Source: Acholeplasmatales bacterium (GTDB lineage: Bacteria; Bacillota_I; Bacilli_A; Acholeplasmatales; Acholeplasmataceae). From it: a stretch of 64,000 nt of DNA. A program made the position numbers and the translations under genes. This document shows positions 43,852-53,534 of this stretch, in pieces. Position 1 is the stretch's first letter. Each line of letters starts with the position of its first letter. The notes below the pieces were generated by a model. That model was not told where the DNA came from. It ran no database searches and saw only the letters and a list, made by a program, of their open reading frames with translations. The DNA is taken from the NCBI GenBank assembly GCA_031284585.1, contig JAITXT010000021.1, forward strand, positions 1 through 64,000, read 5' to 3'.

Positions 43852-44999
43852 TTTATCGCTTTAATCACTGCTTTGCTCACATGAGATGCTACTTTTTTGT
43901 TAAAAATATTTGGAAGGATATAATCTTCTTTTAATTCATTCGGTTTCACTATTTTGGCTAAAGCAAGACAAGCGCTAATTTCCATTTCTTTTGTTATTTT
44001 CTTCGCTCCACCATGAAGTGCTCCTTTAAATAGACCAGGGAATATTAGAGAATTATTAATTTGATTTGGTTTGTTAGATACTCCTGTACCAACAACTCTC
44101 GCCCCAGCAATTAAAGCTTCTTCTCTAGAAATTTCTGGAGTTGGGTTAGCTAGTGGAAATACAATTGAATCTTTAGCCATACTAGTTATCATTTCTTTCG
44201 AAACAATATTTCCTACACTTACACCAATAAATACATCTGCTCCTTTGATAGCATCAGATAGTTGACCTACTAAATTATTTTCATTAGTTAACAAGCTCAT
44301 TTCTTCCCATACAGAATTTAAATTTGGTGCTCCTCTATAAATGGTACCAAATCTATCACATAGAATAATATGTCTTGCTCCTAAATCAATGATAAACTTC
44401 GCTATAGCAATACCTGCAGATCCTGCTCCATTGATAACTATTTTTACATCTTTTATTTTTTTACCAACTAATTTAAGTGCGTTAAGTAAAGCCGCACCAC
44501 AAACAATAGCTGTTCCATGTTGATCATCGTGGAATACTGGTATATCACACATCTCAATTAATCTTCTTTCAACTTCAAAACATCTTGGAGCAGATATATC
44601 CTCGAGATTAATACCACCAAAGGAAGGGCTTAATAGGTATATTGTTCTTACAAGCTCGTCAACGTCTTTTGTATTTAATACAATAGGAATCGCATCAAGC
44701 CCTCCAAACTTTTTAAATAGTGCACACTTTCCCTCCATTACTGGTAATCCAGCAAGAGGTCCTATATCTCCTAAACCTAAAACGGCAGTACCATCGCTAA
44801 TAACAGCTATAGTATTTCTTTTACAAGTTAGTTCATATGCTAATTCGGGGTTTTCTTTGATTGCTAAACAGCTACTAGCCACACCAGGGGTGTAGGCTAG
44901 TGACATATCGTGCATATCGTTAATAGGAAATTTATTTTTTATTTCTATTTTGCCGTGATGTTTTTTATGAAACTCAAGTGATTCTTGCATTATATCCAT
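43848..44999 (-). CDS. Malic enzyme, NAD(P)-dependent
   Basis: 383 residues of the short bacterial type, converting malate to pyruvate and CO2. SLAYTPGVA (catalytic Tyr), GLGDIGPLAGLPVMEGK (Lys), DDQHGTAIV with metal-binding Asp, and the dinucleotide fold INGAGSAGIAIAKF are all intact, as are the late ANPTPEI and FPGLFKGAL. GAGGAGG before the ATG. It is cytoplasmic, yet it sits between two lipoprotein genes in one coupled operon, 10 bases after the large lipoprotein. Cofactor choice cannot be read with certainty. Confidence 0.94.
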   Translation of the reverse strand: MDIMQESLEFHKKHHGKIEIKNKFPINDMHDMSLAYTPGVASSCLAIKENPELAYELTCKRNTIAVISDGTAVLGLGDIGPLAGLPVMEGKCALFKKFGGLDAIPIVLNTKDVDELVRTIYLLSPSFGGINLEDISAPRCFEVERRLIEMCDIPVFHDDQHGTAIVCGAALLNALKLVGKKIKDVKIVINGAGSAGIAIAKFIIDLGARHIILCDRFGTIYRGAPNLNSVWEEMSLLTNENNLVGQLSDAIKGADVFIGVSVGNIVSKEMITSMAKDSIVFPLANPTPEISREEALIAGARVVGTGVSNKPNQINNSLIFPGLFKGALHGGAKKITKEMEISACLALAKIVKPNELKEDYILPNIFNKKVASHVSKAVIKAIK

Positions 45000-45009
45000 A
45001 ATAACCTCC

Positions 45010-45912
45010 TCAATTTTCTACAGTAATAAAGTTATAAGTTAAATCAGGTAAACTTGGATCATCAAACTTAATAGTTATTGATACATTTCCAGGTCCTGAA
45101 TTTCTAACTGTAATAACATTTCCAACAACAATTAGTCTTCCATTTGTAACAGTAATTGTGTATGTAGTTATATCTGTTCCTTCGAATTCCAAAGTTAAAA
45201 CAATAACAGTATCATAATATAGGGCAACTCTAGTATCATTTCCTGGTTCTGGAAATAAATCAAAATCACTTGAAACTGTCACGCTTGCTTCTGTTGGAAC
45301 TATTGAAGCGGGAGTGCCATTAAATCTATATTCTAATACGCCAGAGTTTCCAACCGATGTATCTTCAAAGGTTAACTTAATAGAAAACGAACCAAGCCCA
45401 ATAACAGTTACAGTGTGATCACTCACTGTTGCTATTCCTAATTGTGAACTAGAAATAACATAATTTTTATTTGTTGCATTTTCTGGAAGTATATCTATTG
45501 AAAGAGTAAATACTGTATCTACTTCAATGTCTTGTCTATCGGTTGATAAATTAGATTGAGGTAAAGTAATAGTATCTGCATTAACAACTACACTAGAGAT
45601 AGGAACACCATCTGGAATAACACTAGAAGGAATAGTTTTAAATCTAAATTCTAAAGAACTAAGAGAAGAGTCTTCAAATGTAATGGTAATCGATACATTT
45701 CCAGCACCACTTCCAACAACAAATGTCACGGTGTGACCACTAACAGTTGCTCTTGAATTGGAGGATACTAAACTAAATCCTTTGAATTCTGTTTCATCAG
45801 GACTAAATATTGCTTCAAAAGAAATGGTAGTACCTATTTCAATCTCTTTCCTATCACTTGCATCATTAGGAGTAGGAAGCACAAATTCAGGTGATGAAAC
45901 TATAACACTGTC
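45010..45912 (-). repeat. Three tandem protein repeats of about 100 residues
   Basis: The C-terminal 300 residues of the large lipoprotein consist of three diverged units. Each has a 'V-S/N-x-D/E-x-x-L-P', a 'D-R-x-x-I/A', an 'S-x-H-T-V-T' or equivalent, and a closing 'G-N-V-S-I-T-I-x-F-E/D-D'. They are probably beta-sandwich modules lifting the binding part off the membrane. Confidence 0.7.
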
Positions 45913-48063
45913 TGCGTGTATATAGTCTGCTACTTCTACTTCAATACTATCAGTAAAATTTCCATCTCTTGTAGTTACTGTAATGATTGCTGTTCCAGCA
46001 CTAATACCCTTTATTGAACCAGGTCCTACAATTTGAACAACAGCTGGATTATCAGAACTCCAAGTAGTGTATGTATCTGGAGCAGTATCTGGATATACAA
46101 CATAATCAACTGAAACAACATCATTTATTCCAATCATTAAATGTTCTAATACAATATCAACATTTGTTACTGCACCTGTTTGCCATAAAAGTAACCCGCT
46201 TTGATTAAACTTGTTTCCTACTTTTGCTAAATCATCGCTTGTGAATACATTGACTATTGGTGCTTCTAAAGCTCCAGGTACCCATATTGCATTAGTAATT
46301 GAATTTAAGAGAGGTTTATAGAAAGTTGTACTTTCATCATAACCACTTGGAGCTATATTGTAAATACTTAAAGTTGTTAAGTCACTAGCAACATTAACTT
46401 TGACTCCCTCAACATCCTTTACTGCTAGTTCTGCGAATACATATGAGTTTTTTATTATAGATGAAGAACCTGTTAATCCACTAATCCCACCTATATAATC
46501 TCTACCACCAATAAGAGCCCCACCTACATAAACATTTTGAATTAGACCGTCATTAATACCAGCAATTCCTCCGATATAAGCGTCTCCATGAATAGATGCA
46601 ACCCCTAGATTGTTTTTATTATCTCCTAACTCTTCCGCTCTATTTTTTGCTATATATTCTTTTGATGTCATTGCTCTGGCGAATGAACATTCATCTATAA
46701 CACCAAGTTCACTATTATATCCAGTAATTCCACCGAAAGCTACATTTATTAATTTATTATTTACTGATCCCCAAGCGCTTTGTCCAAATACTCTACCACT
46801 CACGCTAGATTTTCTAATTGTTCCGAAATTAAATCCAGTAATTCCACCACAAAAACTATAAGTATTTGAAGAATTTCCGCTGTTAGCATTATTTCCAGCA
46901 GGTAAAGTGGCACTTACGGTTGCTTCCTCGATTAATCCATAATTCCATGATGCTACTCCTCCTGCTCCTCTTCCTGCTTTTACAGAACCAGCACCACTTA
47001 CAGTTACATTTCTAATAATACCTGTTGATGTATTCTTTCCTACTACACTTCCGCACCCATATAGCCCATCTAGTGGAACTGTTGTAAACTTAGTTAGTGA
47101 ACCTTGTAAATGCGGATCATTAATCATTGCTCGGCTTGTAACATTTTCAATTAGACCTTGATTTATATCACTTATTGCTCCTACTGGATAGGTATTAGAA
47201 TCAGATGAAGTTATTACTACACTATCTGTAGGTATATTGATATTTTTAACGACTCCTGATGCGGTTATTTCGTGAAATAAGCCACCATTACCTGTAAATG
47301 ATAATGAGTAGTTTCCTCCGTCATATACTCCACTAAATGTTATTTTTCTATCATCGTTTATAGTAATAGGGTTAGATAATGTGGATGAAATATCTTTAAT
47401 TTGTTTAAAATGAGCACTACTATAAGAAGCATCACTAACAAGGCCAATTAGATCTGAAGGTTTGGAAACTAAATAAGGATTATCAAGTGTTCCATTCCCT
47501 CCAAATAATAATGTACCATCAACATTAAAATCAACATCGTTTGAAGTTATTTTAACACTATACTCTCCACCAAGGGGAGTTATTGTAGGAGTGAAACTAA
47601 CATAATTCATTTCATTAGAATCATCAATAACAATAGTTCCCTCAATTGTAGAAAATACTGTTTCGCTAGAAGATTTTATACTTACAACAACATCATTACT
47701 AGAAGCTCCTGCTGCTCTCCATACTATTGTGGATGAAAATGGGTCATTTGACATACCTATTTCAGTTGGATTAGAAGTTAACGATAACCAATGTGCTTTT
47801 AATGTAATATCTTCTTTTACAATATCAACATCAAAATTCCATTTAAAAGAACCATTATACCATTCATTAAACGAATAATTCTCTTTGGTAGGATTAATGG
47901 GTCTAGAAACTTTTGAACCATTTTTAACAACTTGTGGGAGAACAACACTACCTCCATCGGTATCAAAACTAACAGTGTAGTTAATAGTTTTTGGTGTGTT
48001 ATCACAAGAAACTAATATAACTCCAAACAAGAACAAACATAAACATAAAATAATTTTTTTCAT
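45010..48063 (-). CDS. Large multi-domain surface lipoprotein (InlB, GLUG and Ig-like repeats)
   Basis: 1017 residues. Lipobox LVSC (C20). Domains in order: one InlB/Flg_new beta-grasp repeat (about 28-93, with GSVVLPQVVKNGSKV and FNEWYNG); a beta domain (about 95-180); a right-handed repeat region (about 190-570) with GLUG-like units such as GGITGFNFGTI, IGGIAGINDGLI and GGVASWNYGLI; a Big_2-type Ig domain (about 640-715, ending GTAIITVTTRDGNF); and three related C-terminal repeats of about 100 residues. No catalytic motif. The layout suggests adhesion or glycan binding. Good ribosome-binding site AAAAAGGAG. Confidence 0.85.
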   Translation of the reverse strand: MKKIILCLCLFLFGVILVSCDNTPKTINYTVSFDTDGGSVVLPQVVKNGSKVSRPINPTKENYSFNEWYNGSFKWNFDVDIVKEDITLKAHWLSLTSNPTEIGMSNDPFSSTIVWRAAGASSNDVVVSIKSSSETVFSTIEGTIVIDDSNEMNYVSFTPTITPLGGEYSVKITSNDVDFNVDGTLLFGGNGTLDNPYLVSKPSDLIGLVSDASYSSAHFKQIKDISSTLSNPITINDDRKITFSGVYDGGNYSLSFTGNGGLFHEITASGVVKNINIPTDSVVITSSDSNTYPVGAISDINQGLIENVTSRAMINDPHLQGSLTKFTTVPLDGLYGCGSVVGKNTSTGIIRNVTVSGAGSVKAGRGAGGVASWNYGLIEEATVSATLPAGNNANSGNSSNTYSFCGGITGFNFGTIRKSSVSGRVFGQSAWGSVNNKLINVAFGGITGYNSELGVIDECSFARAMTSKEYIAKNRAEELGDNKNNLGVASIHGDAYIGGIAGINDGLIQNVYVGGALIGGRDYIGGISGLTGSSSIIKNSYVFAELAVKDVEGVKVNVASDLTTLSIYNIAPSGYDESTTFYKPLLNSITNAIWVPGALEAPIVNVFTSDDLAKVGNKFNQSGLLLWQTGAVTNVDIVLEHLMIGINDVVSVDYVVYPDTAPDTYTTWSSDNPAVVQIVGPGSIKGISAGTAIITVTTRDGNFTDSIEVEVADYIHADSVIVSSPEFVLPTPNDASDRKEIEIGTTISFEAIFSPDETEFKGFSLVSSNSRATVSGHTVTFVVGSGAGNVSITITFEDSSLSSLEFRFKTIPSSVIPDGVPISSVVVNADTITLPQSNLSTDRQDIEVDTVFTLSIDILPENATNKNYVISSSQLGIATVSDHTVTVIGLGSFSIKLTFEDTSVGNSGVLEYRFNGTPASIVPTEASVTVSSDFDLFPEPGNDTRVALYYDTVIVLTLEFEGTDITTYTITVTNGRLIVVGNVITVRNSGPGNVSITIKFDDPSLPDLTYNFITVEN

Positions 48064-48083
48064 AATTTTTCTCCTTTTTACCT

Positions 48084-50078
48084 TTAAATAGGTATATATG
48101 ATACTGAGTTGTTTAAACTCATAATAATAAAAATAATAGTAATAATAATTGGGCCTAAATAAGTGTTTCCAGATATTTTATAAAATAATCTGTTAAATAT
48201 TGGCATTAAGAACATGACAGGGATAAGAGTAAATAAAATATTTATATACAACCATTGTGTTGTTCCGTCAGGAAGTTCTGTAAATGCAACGGTTCCAGTA
48301 CTTGCAAAAGATGCGTATTGGATTATTAATAATATTGATAAACCTGCTATGTTAATAAGTCCAGCTAACATTAATTTAGGGAATTCTCTTAATTTTCCGT
48401 TCATTTGGCTAGCATTAACCCTAATTGAATTAGAAAAATAGAAAACAAAGAATAAAGGAAAATACATTAATAGTTGTAATACAACTTTTAAATTAATTGG
48501 TCTTGCTGCCATCAAGAATAAAAATCTAAAGTCAACATGGAATATTGAGTAAATAATCATTAAAATAACAAAATAAGAAATAGCTACAATTAAACCTATG
48601 ATTATTGTTTTAAGAACATTGGTTAACTTTGTCTTTACTCCCCAGCTATCGAAACTTTTAGATATTTCAAATGGGTCATTATATAACATTTTTTTCAAAT
48701 ACCCATCAAGGAAATGAATTGAAGTAAATATAAACATACTAAATAAACCACTTAGTACCGCCCATACTGCGACCGCATTTGTCATTCTTTGAGGGAAGAA
48801 CCAAGTATTATTGGAGTTAGATGCATCTTTAAAAAGAGTTAATGTAAGTTTTGATGCTGGTAAATACATTAATGCAGCGAAACTAGCGCATATAACGAAA
48901 CTTACAATATACAAAACTATACTTATCTTTCTTCTACTGTCTAGGTTATAAATTGGCATTTTTATACTGCTCTTAAACCAAGGTATTCTAAATAATATAG
49001 TGGCGAGTGGAACGATTAAAATAAGAGAGAATATTAAACTAATTGTAGTTAATATTTCTTTGTATATCCAAACCATGCTAGTTGGTTCAATATAATCATT
49101 ATAAAAAGAAAAACTAGTTTCAAAAAATGATATTAATTGACTATTTGCTAATGTGTCATATGGTTGAAAAGCGTGTATTGTGGGAGTATTAAAGACTTGT
49201 CGCATATTCCTAAGGTTAGGATTTCCATAAATATAACCAAGTTTAATTTCCTCACTTAGAGATATTGGTTTTTCTGCGTTTTGATTTAATCCACTATTGA
49301 CTAAATCATGTGCTTCTACTGACCAAGTCATATCTGATTTAGATACAGAATCTGAACTATTAGGGTTTATTTTATTTCTAAATGCTCCTTCATCGTATAG
49401 GGCAAAGTCTAGTCCAATATTAGACTTTGCATAAGCAATACTTGAATCAATCGAAATAATATATCCTGTAATATATACAGAATGAACTTTTGAGATACCG
49501 TTATTATCAACTGCTCTTTTCCCAAAGTAGACGGCTGCTTGATATGCAGCATTACCACCTGCAGAATGACCAGTCACACCAATTCTTTCTTTGTCAACAA
49601 ATGGATATACGGTCTCATTATCATATACATAATCAATAATATCGAAGGAGCCATATCCTTCAACGGATGCAATAGCACTTCCTTGAACTCCTGCGGAGGA
49701 AGTGGAGTCTCCTTGTGAGTATGGGTCAATATTAATAACTACATATCCCCTTCTTGCTAACTCTAAAGCGATATGCCCTTGAGTTTCTCTTGTTCTTTGA
49801 AAACCTGGAATAATAACAATTAAAGGCGCTTTATCTTCTGGAGTTGCACTTTTAGGTACATATAAATCGTAAACAACGACTTGATTGTCTCTTGCTTCAA
49901 AATTAACAGTCGAAACTTTAACATTAAGAAAATCACTTTGAATAAGACTAGCAAATAAACTAGTTAGAAATATAACAAGAATAGACACTGTTAATATTAA
50001 AAAAGACCTATCATTTTGGAAGCGTTTTCCTATACTACGAACTATTAAATTTATATTTAACTTCTTTTTTTCATTCAT
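48084..50078 (-). CDS. Alpha/beta hydrolase fused to a multi-helix membrane domain
   Basis: 664 residues. A cytoplasmic tail and one membrane helix (about 25-47) lead to an extracellular alpha/beta-hydrolase. It has PLIVIIPGFQRT (oxyanion region), the nucleophile elbow GVTGHSAGGNAAY near residue 172, and a dienelactone hydrolase/BAAT-like flow. From about residue 340 on come roughly eight hydrophobic helices. I do not know a named family with this order. It probably acts on esters or peptides outside the cell and may pass products to the membrane part. AGGAGAG sets the ATG. First gene of the operon, behind a LysR gene. Confidence 0.78.
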   Translation of the reverse strand: MNEKKKLNINLIVRSIGKRFQNDRSFLILTVSILVIFLTSLFASLIQSDFLNVKVSTVNFEARDNQVVVYDLYVPKSATPEDKAPLIVIIPGFQRTRETQGHIALELARRGYVVINIDPYSQGDSTSSAGVQGSAIASVEGYGSFDIIDYVYDNETVYPFVDKERIGVTGHSAGGNAAYQAAVYFGKRAVDNNGISKVHSVYITGYIISIDSSIAYAKSNIGLDFALYDEGAFRNKINPNSSDSVSKSDMTWSVEAHDLVNSGLNQNAEKPISLSEEIKLGYIYGNPNLRNMRQVFNTPTIHAFQPYDTLANSQLISFFETSFSFYNDYIEPTSMVWIYKEILTTISLIFSLILIVPLATILFRIPWFKSSIKMPIYNLDSRRKISIVLYIVSFVICASFAALMYLPASKLTLTLFKDASNSNNTWFFPQRMTNAVAVWAVLSGLFSMFIFTSIHFLDGYLKKMLYNDPFEISKSFDSWGVKTKLTNVLKTIIIGLIVAISYFVILMIIYSIFHVDFRFLFLMAARPINLKVVLQLLMYFPLFFVFYFSNSIRVNASQMNGKLREFPKLMLAGLINIAGLSILLIIQYASFASTGTVAFTELPDGTTQWLYINILFTLIPVMFLMPIFNRLFYKISGNTYLGPIIITIIFIIMSLNNSVSYIPI

Positions 50079-50153
50079 ATAATCTCTCCTACTATTATTT
50101 TAACACTTATTACGAATAATTATTAATAAGAGAATATACTTATTTATTATATT

Positions 50154-50172
50154 ATATAAGTTTTGCTTATAT
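50154..50172 (-). promoter_or_regulatory. Putative LysR operator upstream of the hydrolase operon
   Basis: Interrupted palindrome ATATAAG-TTTTG-CTTATAT, containing the T-N11-A core expected for LysR-type regulators. It is about 75 bases before the hydrolase ATG and just after the LysR gene's stop. It could equally be a weak hairpin ending lysR. Confidence 0.45.
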
Positions 50173-50179
50173 GAAACGC

Positions 50180-51064
50180 TTAATTTTCTTTATATTTGTA
50201 TTTTTTTATAAAGTTTATAAATTTAATAATGTTCTTTTCGGGTTTACTATTTATAGGCCAAATAAGACCTATTTTAATTTTAAACTCTTCAGAAAGTGGG
50301 ATACCTACAATATCAGGATCATTTTTATCTATTAATTCCTTAAATAAAAATGCGCTTCCAGCATTATAAGATACAAACTTTTTCATGGTATTTAATTGCG
50401 AAGAATATAAAATTACTTTAGGTTTGACATTGACAGTTTTAAACAAAGTGTGTATGAAAGGGTTTTGAAAAGAACCCTCTTTCATTAGAATGAGAGATTC
50501 GTCTTTTATATCGTTTATTGTTAATATTTTTTTATTTGAAAGAGGGTTCTTTTTAGATACACAAAAATAAAGTTCTGTCTCCATTATTTGGATTGTATTA
50601 TAGAATTCATCCCTATCTTTATCTAATATTGTTAAAGCTAAATCAATGTTTTTATCTTCGATCCTATTTCTAATATGAAGAGAACCACTTTCTAAAATAG
50701 AAAATTCAATTTTCGGGTTTTTGTTACAAAATTTTAAAAATATGTCTGGAAATAAGAATGACCCAATCATAGGAGGAACACCTATTCTTAAAATATTAGA
50801 CCCATTTGATATTTCCTTCATCCTATTTTCAAGCAAATTTACATCTTCAAGTATTTTCTTTGCCTTTTCATAGAAAAATTGTCCTTCCGTGGTATTTATG
50901 AGAGTTTTTCCAGAACGTTGAAAAAGGTTTAATTGAAATTCTCTTTCTAACGATAGTATTGATTGAGAAATTGCTGGTTGAGAGACATAACATTCTTTAG
51001 ATGCTTTTAATATAGAACCTATTTCATAGACTGCTATAAAATATTTAATCTGATTTATTGTCAT
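50180..51064 (-). CDS. LysR-family transcriptional regulator
   Basis: 294 residues. N-terminal winged helix-turn-helix (MTINQIKYFIAVYEIGSI, then SQPAISQSILSLEREFQ, about 1-60), linker helix, and a periplasmic-binding-protein-like effector domain (from about 90; LRIGVPPMIGSFLFPDIF). The ATG follows AAGGAG. It lies head-to-tail upstream of the hydrolase-lipoprotein-malic enzyme-esterase operon, whose control region holds a T-N11-A palindrome. A candidate effector is an organic acid such as malate, by context only. Confidence 0.93.
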   Translation of the reverse strand: MTINQIKYFIAVYEIGSILKASKECYVSQPAISQSILSLEREFQLNLFQRSGKTLINTTEGQFFYEKAKKILEDVNLLENRMKEISNGSNILRIGVPPMIGSFLFPDIFLKFCNKNPKIEFSILESGSLHIRNRIEDKNIDLALTILDKDRDEFYNTIQIMETELYFCVSKKNPLSNKKILTINDIKDESLILMKEGSFQNPFIHTLFKTVNVKPKVILYSSQLNTMKKFVSYNAGSAFLFKELIDKNDPDIVGIPLSEEFKIKIGLIWPINSKPEKNIIKFINFIKKYKYKEN

Positions 51065-51672
51065 ATTTTGCTCCTTATATAAGTATTTATTATAACTATA
51101 CTTAAATATTATATTTTAATTATAAGCAATATTTTAAAATTTTATTATTATTTACAAAAAATAAGTTTTTTTTCAAAATACTATATAATATAGTAGGTAA
51201 AACTTCTTATTGTATTGCTCTTTTTGTTAGCAATAACTCCTTAAAAGGAATGGGTACTTTACTAAATTAAGAATAAGTTGATGTTGATGCTATTAAATTA
51301 GTTGCGAGTTAACTATATCTTGGAAAGACTATCATTGGTTTGGTACATATGAAAATTGTTTGTTAAAAATAATTAGCAGTATCTACAAAGATAAATATAA
51401 AAGAAAAGTGGTATTAGGTACAAAAAAGTTATAAATTGAGATATTTTAAATATTTCAAATAATCCTGAAAAATAACCTTTTAATATAGCTAAAACCCCAT
51501 TATCCATCGGAAAAGATTCTAAAATAACGAAGATTCTCACGTTTTTAGCATCTTTTTTTAGAAAGTTCATATTTGATTTGGAGCAAAATTTAATGTTACC
51601 AAAAAAAATGGATTATAATATTAATTGGATTGTCAAAAAATCTATGAGTACTACACAAAAAAAGGAGTAAAA
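51065..51672. other. Long spacer between lysR and pyrophosphatase
   Basis: About 600 bases. Near the lysR side, AAGTAT (51081-51086) and ATACTT (51098-51103) form an interrupted inverted repeat that may be an autoregulatory LysR site. ATTGCT/AGCAAT around 51214-51236 could form a small hairpin. TATAAT at 51614-51619 may drive the pyrophosphatase. A 65-codon minus-strand frame (51373-51570) has no ribosome-binding site and no recognisable family, so I do not call it. Confidence 0.4.
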
Positions 51673-52209
51673 ATGAATATTCTACATGATTTAGGTAAAG
51701 AACGAGTAACACCCGAAAAATTTATTGCAGTAATTGAGATATCTAAGGGGTCTAAAAAGAAATATGAATTAGATAAACAAACTGGTATGATAATTCTGGA
51801 TAGAGTATTATTTACCTCAACTCATTATCCAGCGAACTATGGATTTATTCCATTAACTCACGCTGAGGATAACGACCCACTTGACGTGTTGGTATTATGC
51901 TCAGAAGATATTGAACCACTATGTATGGTTGAATGTTATCCGATAGGTATAATAAAAATGATTGATCAAGATTCTGTTGATGAGAAGATAATCGCAGTTC
52001 CATTTAAAGATCCCGCAATGTCGAATTATACTAATATATCTGAACTACCTCATCATGTTATAACAGAAATTAAACATTTCTTTGAAGTTTACAAGACTTT
52101 AGAAAATAAAACTACGGCTATATTAGATACCAAAGGACCGGCAGAAGCCAAAGAAATCATTAGAAAGTGTATGGAAGAGTACTCAAAAAAATTTAAAGAA
52201 GGAAAATAG
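51673..52209 (+). CDS. ppa: Soluble inorganic pyrophosphatase, family I
   Basis: 178 residues, Mg-dependent family I enzyme splitting PPi. Active-site pieces: SKKKYELDKQTG (the E/K/Y trio), HYPANYGFIP, and DNDPLDVLVL with the metal-binding aspartates; also KMIDQDSVDEKIIAVP. AAAGGAG directly before the ATG at 51673 sets the start, and a longer in-frame start upstream is not needed. Monocistronic by position. Confidence 0.95.
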   Translation: MNILHDLGKERVTPEKFIAVIEISKGSKKKYELDKQTGMIILDRVLFTSTHYPANYGFIPLTHAEDNDPLDVLVLCSEDIEPLCMVECYPIGIIKMIDQDSVDEKIIAVPFKDPAMSNYTNISELPHHVITEIKHFFEVYKTLENKTTAILDTKGPAEAKEIIRKCMEEYSKKFKEGK

Positions 52210-52756
52210 AGAACATGCCATATGAGGTAAAAGTAGCAATGATTGAAATAGTAACTATTAATTGCAAGCTATATGCCAAGTTTGGTAATAAAATATATAT
52301 TCTAACAAAAAACTCTTGAACTAGACAAAGACATACTCTTAAATTAGTCATTATAGCAACTTTTTTTGCGCTATATAAAAACTCTATTTTCACTATAAAA
52401 CAGTAGTGAACTGCTTAATTATAGATAACAATAACTTGTTTTGATTCATTTTTTCTGATTTATTGTAAATTTTTACAATAAATACTGCATGTTTTAGCTA
52501 AAAACCACTTATTTTAAAAATGATTAGGTTTTTTTTACAGAAACTAATAATTATTTATGTATCTATTTTAATAAAGAAATATAAGATTTATCAAATTTAT
52601 AATGATGAAATTTCATAAATAATCCGAATATATATAATTTTTGGGTATATTTTAAGATATTGGTGAAATCAAACTACCAATTTAAATGTAATTTATAAAT
52701 TTTGTTGTTATTATTAAAAAATATGATTAAAAATGTATAATTAATTGAGGTGCTAA
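52210..52756. other. AT-rich spacer without a convincing gene
   Basis: 547 bases. A 34-codon frame at 52215-52319 (MPYEVKVAMIE and on) starts 5 bases after ppa without a ribosome-binding site. The rest is homopolymer-rich. TATAAT at 52736-52741 preceded by TG is a plausible extended -10 for the SHOCT gene. Confidence 0.4.
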
Positions 52757-53506
52757 ATGAATAATAAAAAAGGATCAAAAATAGTTTTAATTACAAGTAT
52801 TGCGTTCTTATTGGTTTTTATATTTCTGATAGGAATTGGGGAAAACGAAAATGTTATTATTCCAATTATTTTTATTATATTTTTTCTTCCTGTATTGATT
52901 TTTATTTTTATAGCCATGAGGAAAAATACGGGAAATGAAAAAAAACCCGAAATTTTTCAAGATGAGTTTAAAGTTAAAGAGACGAAAACTAGTTTTAATG
53001 GAGTTCCTATTTATCGTAAGGTGGATAAATATTTTCTAATTCTTAAAGATAATAGATTTAAATTGATGGCTAATGAAGATGGTTATAAGATTCTTTTAGA
53101 TGTGATGATTTCTGATTTAATTAGTATTAAAGAAACATACAACAAAAAAATTAGAATAACTTTTCATCAAGATGACACACATAGAGATATTGAAGTACCT
53201 TTATTATTAAAAGAAATTTTACAAGAAGAATTTAGTAATTTATACAAGGAATTTGTTACAAATGAAGTTACTTCTAATATTGTACCGGAGGTATTAGAAT
53301 CTAGTGATATAGATTTTGTTCCCTTTGAAGAAAATGAGAGAATAGTTGGAAGAAATGATATTAATATACTTGAGAGAAATAATTCTACAATCCAGATGGA
53401 TAAATCTATTAAATTAGCCGAATTAAACACTTTGTTTATGTCAGGGAAAATTAATGTTGATGAATATGTTTCTCTTCGAGATAAGATAATTGCGGACAAA
53501 GAATGA
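52757..53506 (+). CDS. Membrane protein with C-terminal SHOCT-like motif
   Basis: 249 residues. Two N-terminal membrane helices (about 8-27 and 34-54), then a soluble region (about 70-160) resembling a PH-like beta domain, and finally about 35 residues (KLAELNTLFMSGKINVDEYVSLRDKI) of the SHOCT type, a short helical pair found at the ends of many unrelated bacterial proteins and thought to mediate oligomerisation. GAGGTGC before the ATG. Role unknown. Confidence 0.7.
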   Translation: MNNKKGSKIVLITSIAFLLVFIFLIGIGENENVIIPIIFIIFFLPVLIFIFIAMRKNTGNEKKPEIFQDEFKVKETKTSFNGVPIYRKVDKYFLILKDNRFKLMANEDGYKILLDVMISDLISIKETYNKKIRITFHQDDTHRDIEVPLLLKEILQEEFSNLYKEFVTNEVTSNIVPEVLESSDIDFVPFEENERIVGRNDINILERNNSTIQMDKSIKLAELNTLFMSGKINVDEYVSLRDKIIADKE

Positions 53507-53534
53507 TTATTTATAATCTTATATTCTTATAAAA

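Noticed and set aside
51373-51570. 65-codon minus-strand ORF between lysR and ppa
   Set aside because: No ribosome-binding site, no recognisable motif apart from a hydrophobic end; insufficient support.
52215-52319. 34-codon ORF right after ppa
   Set aside because: No Shine-Dalgarno and no recognisable family; may be chance in AT-rich DNA.
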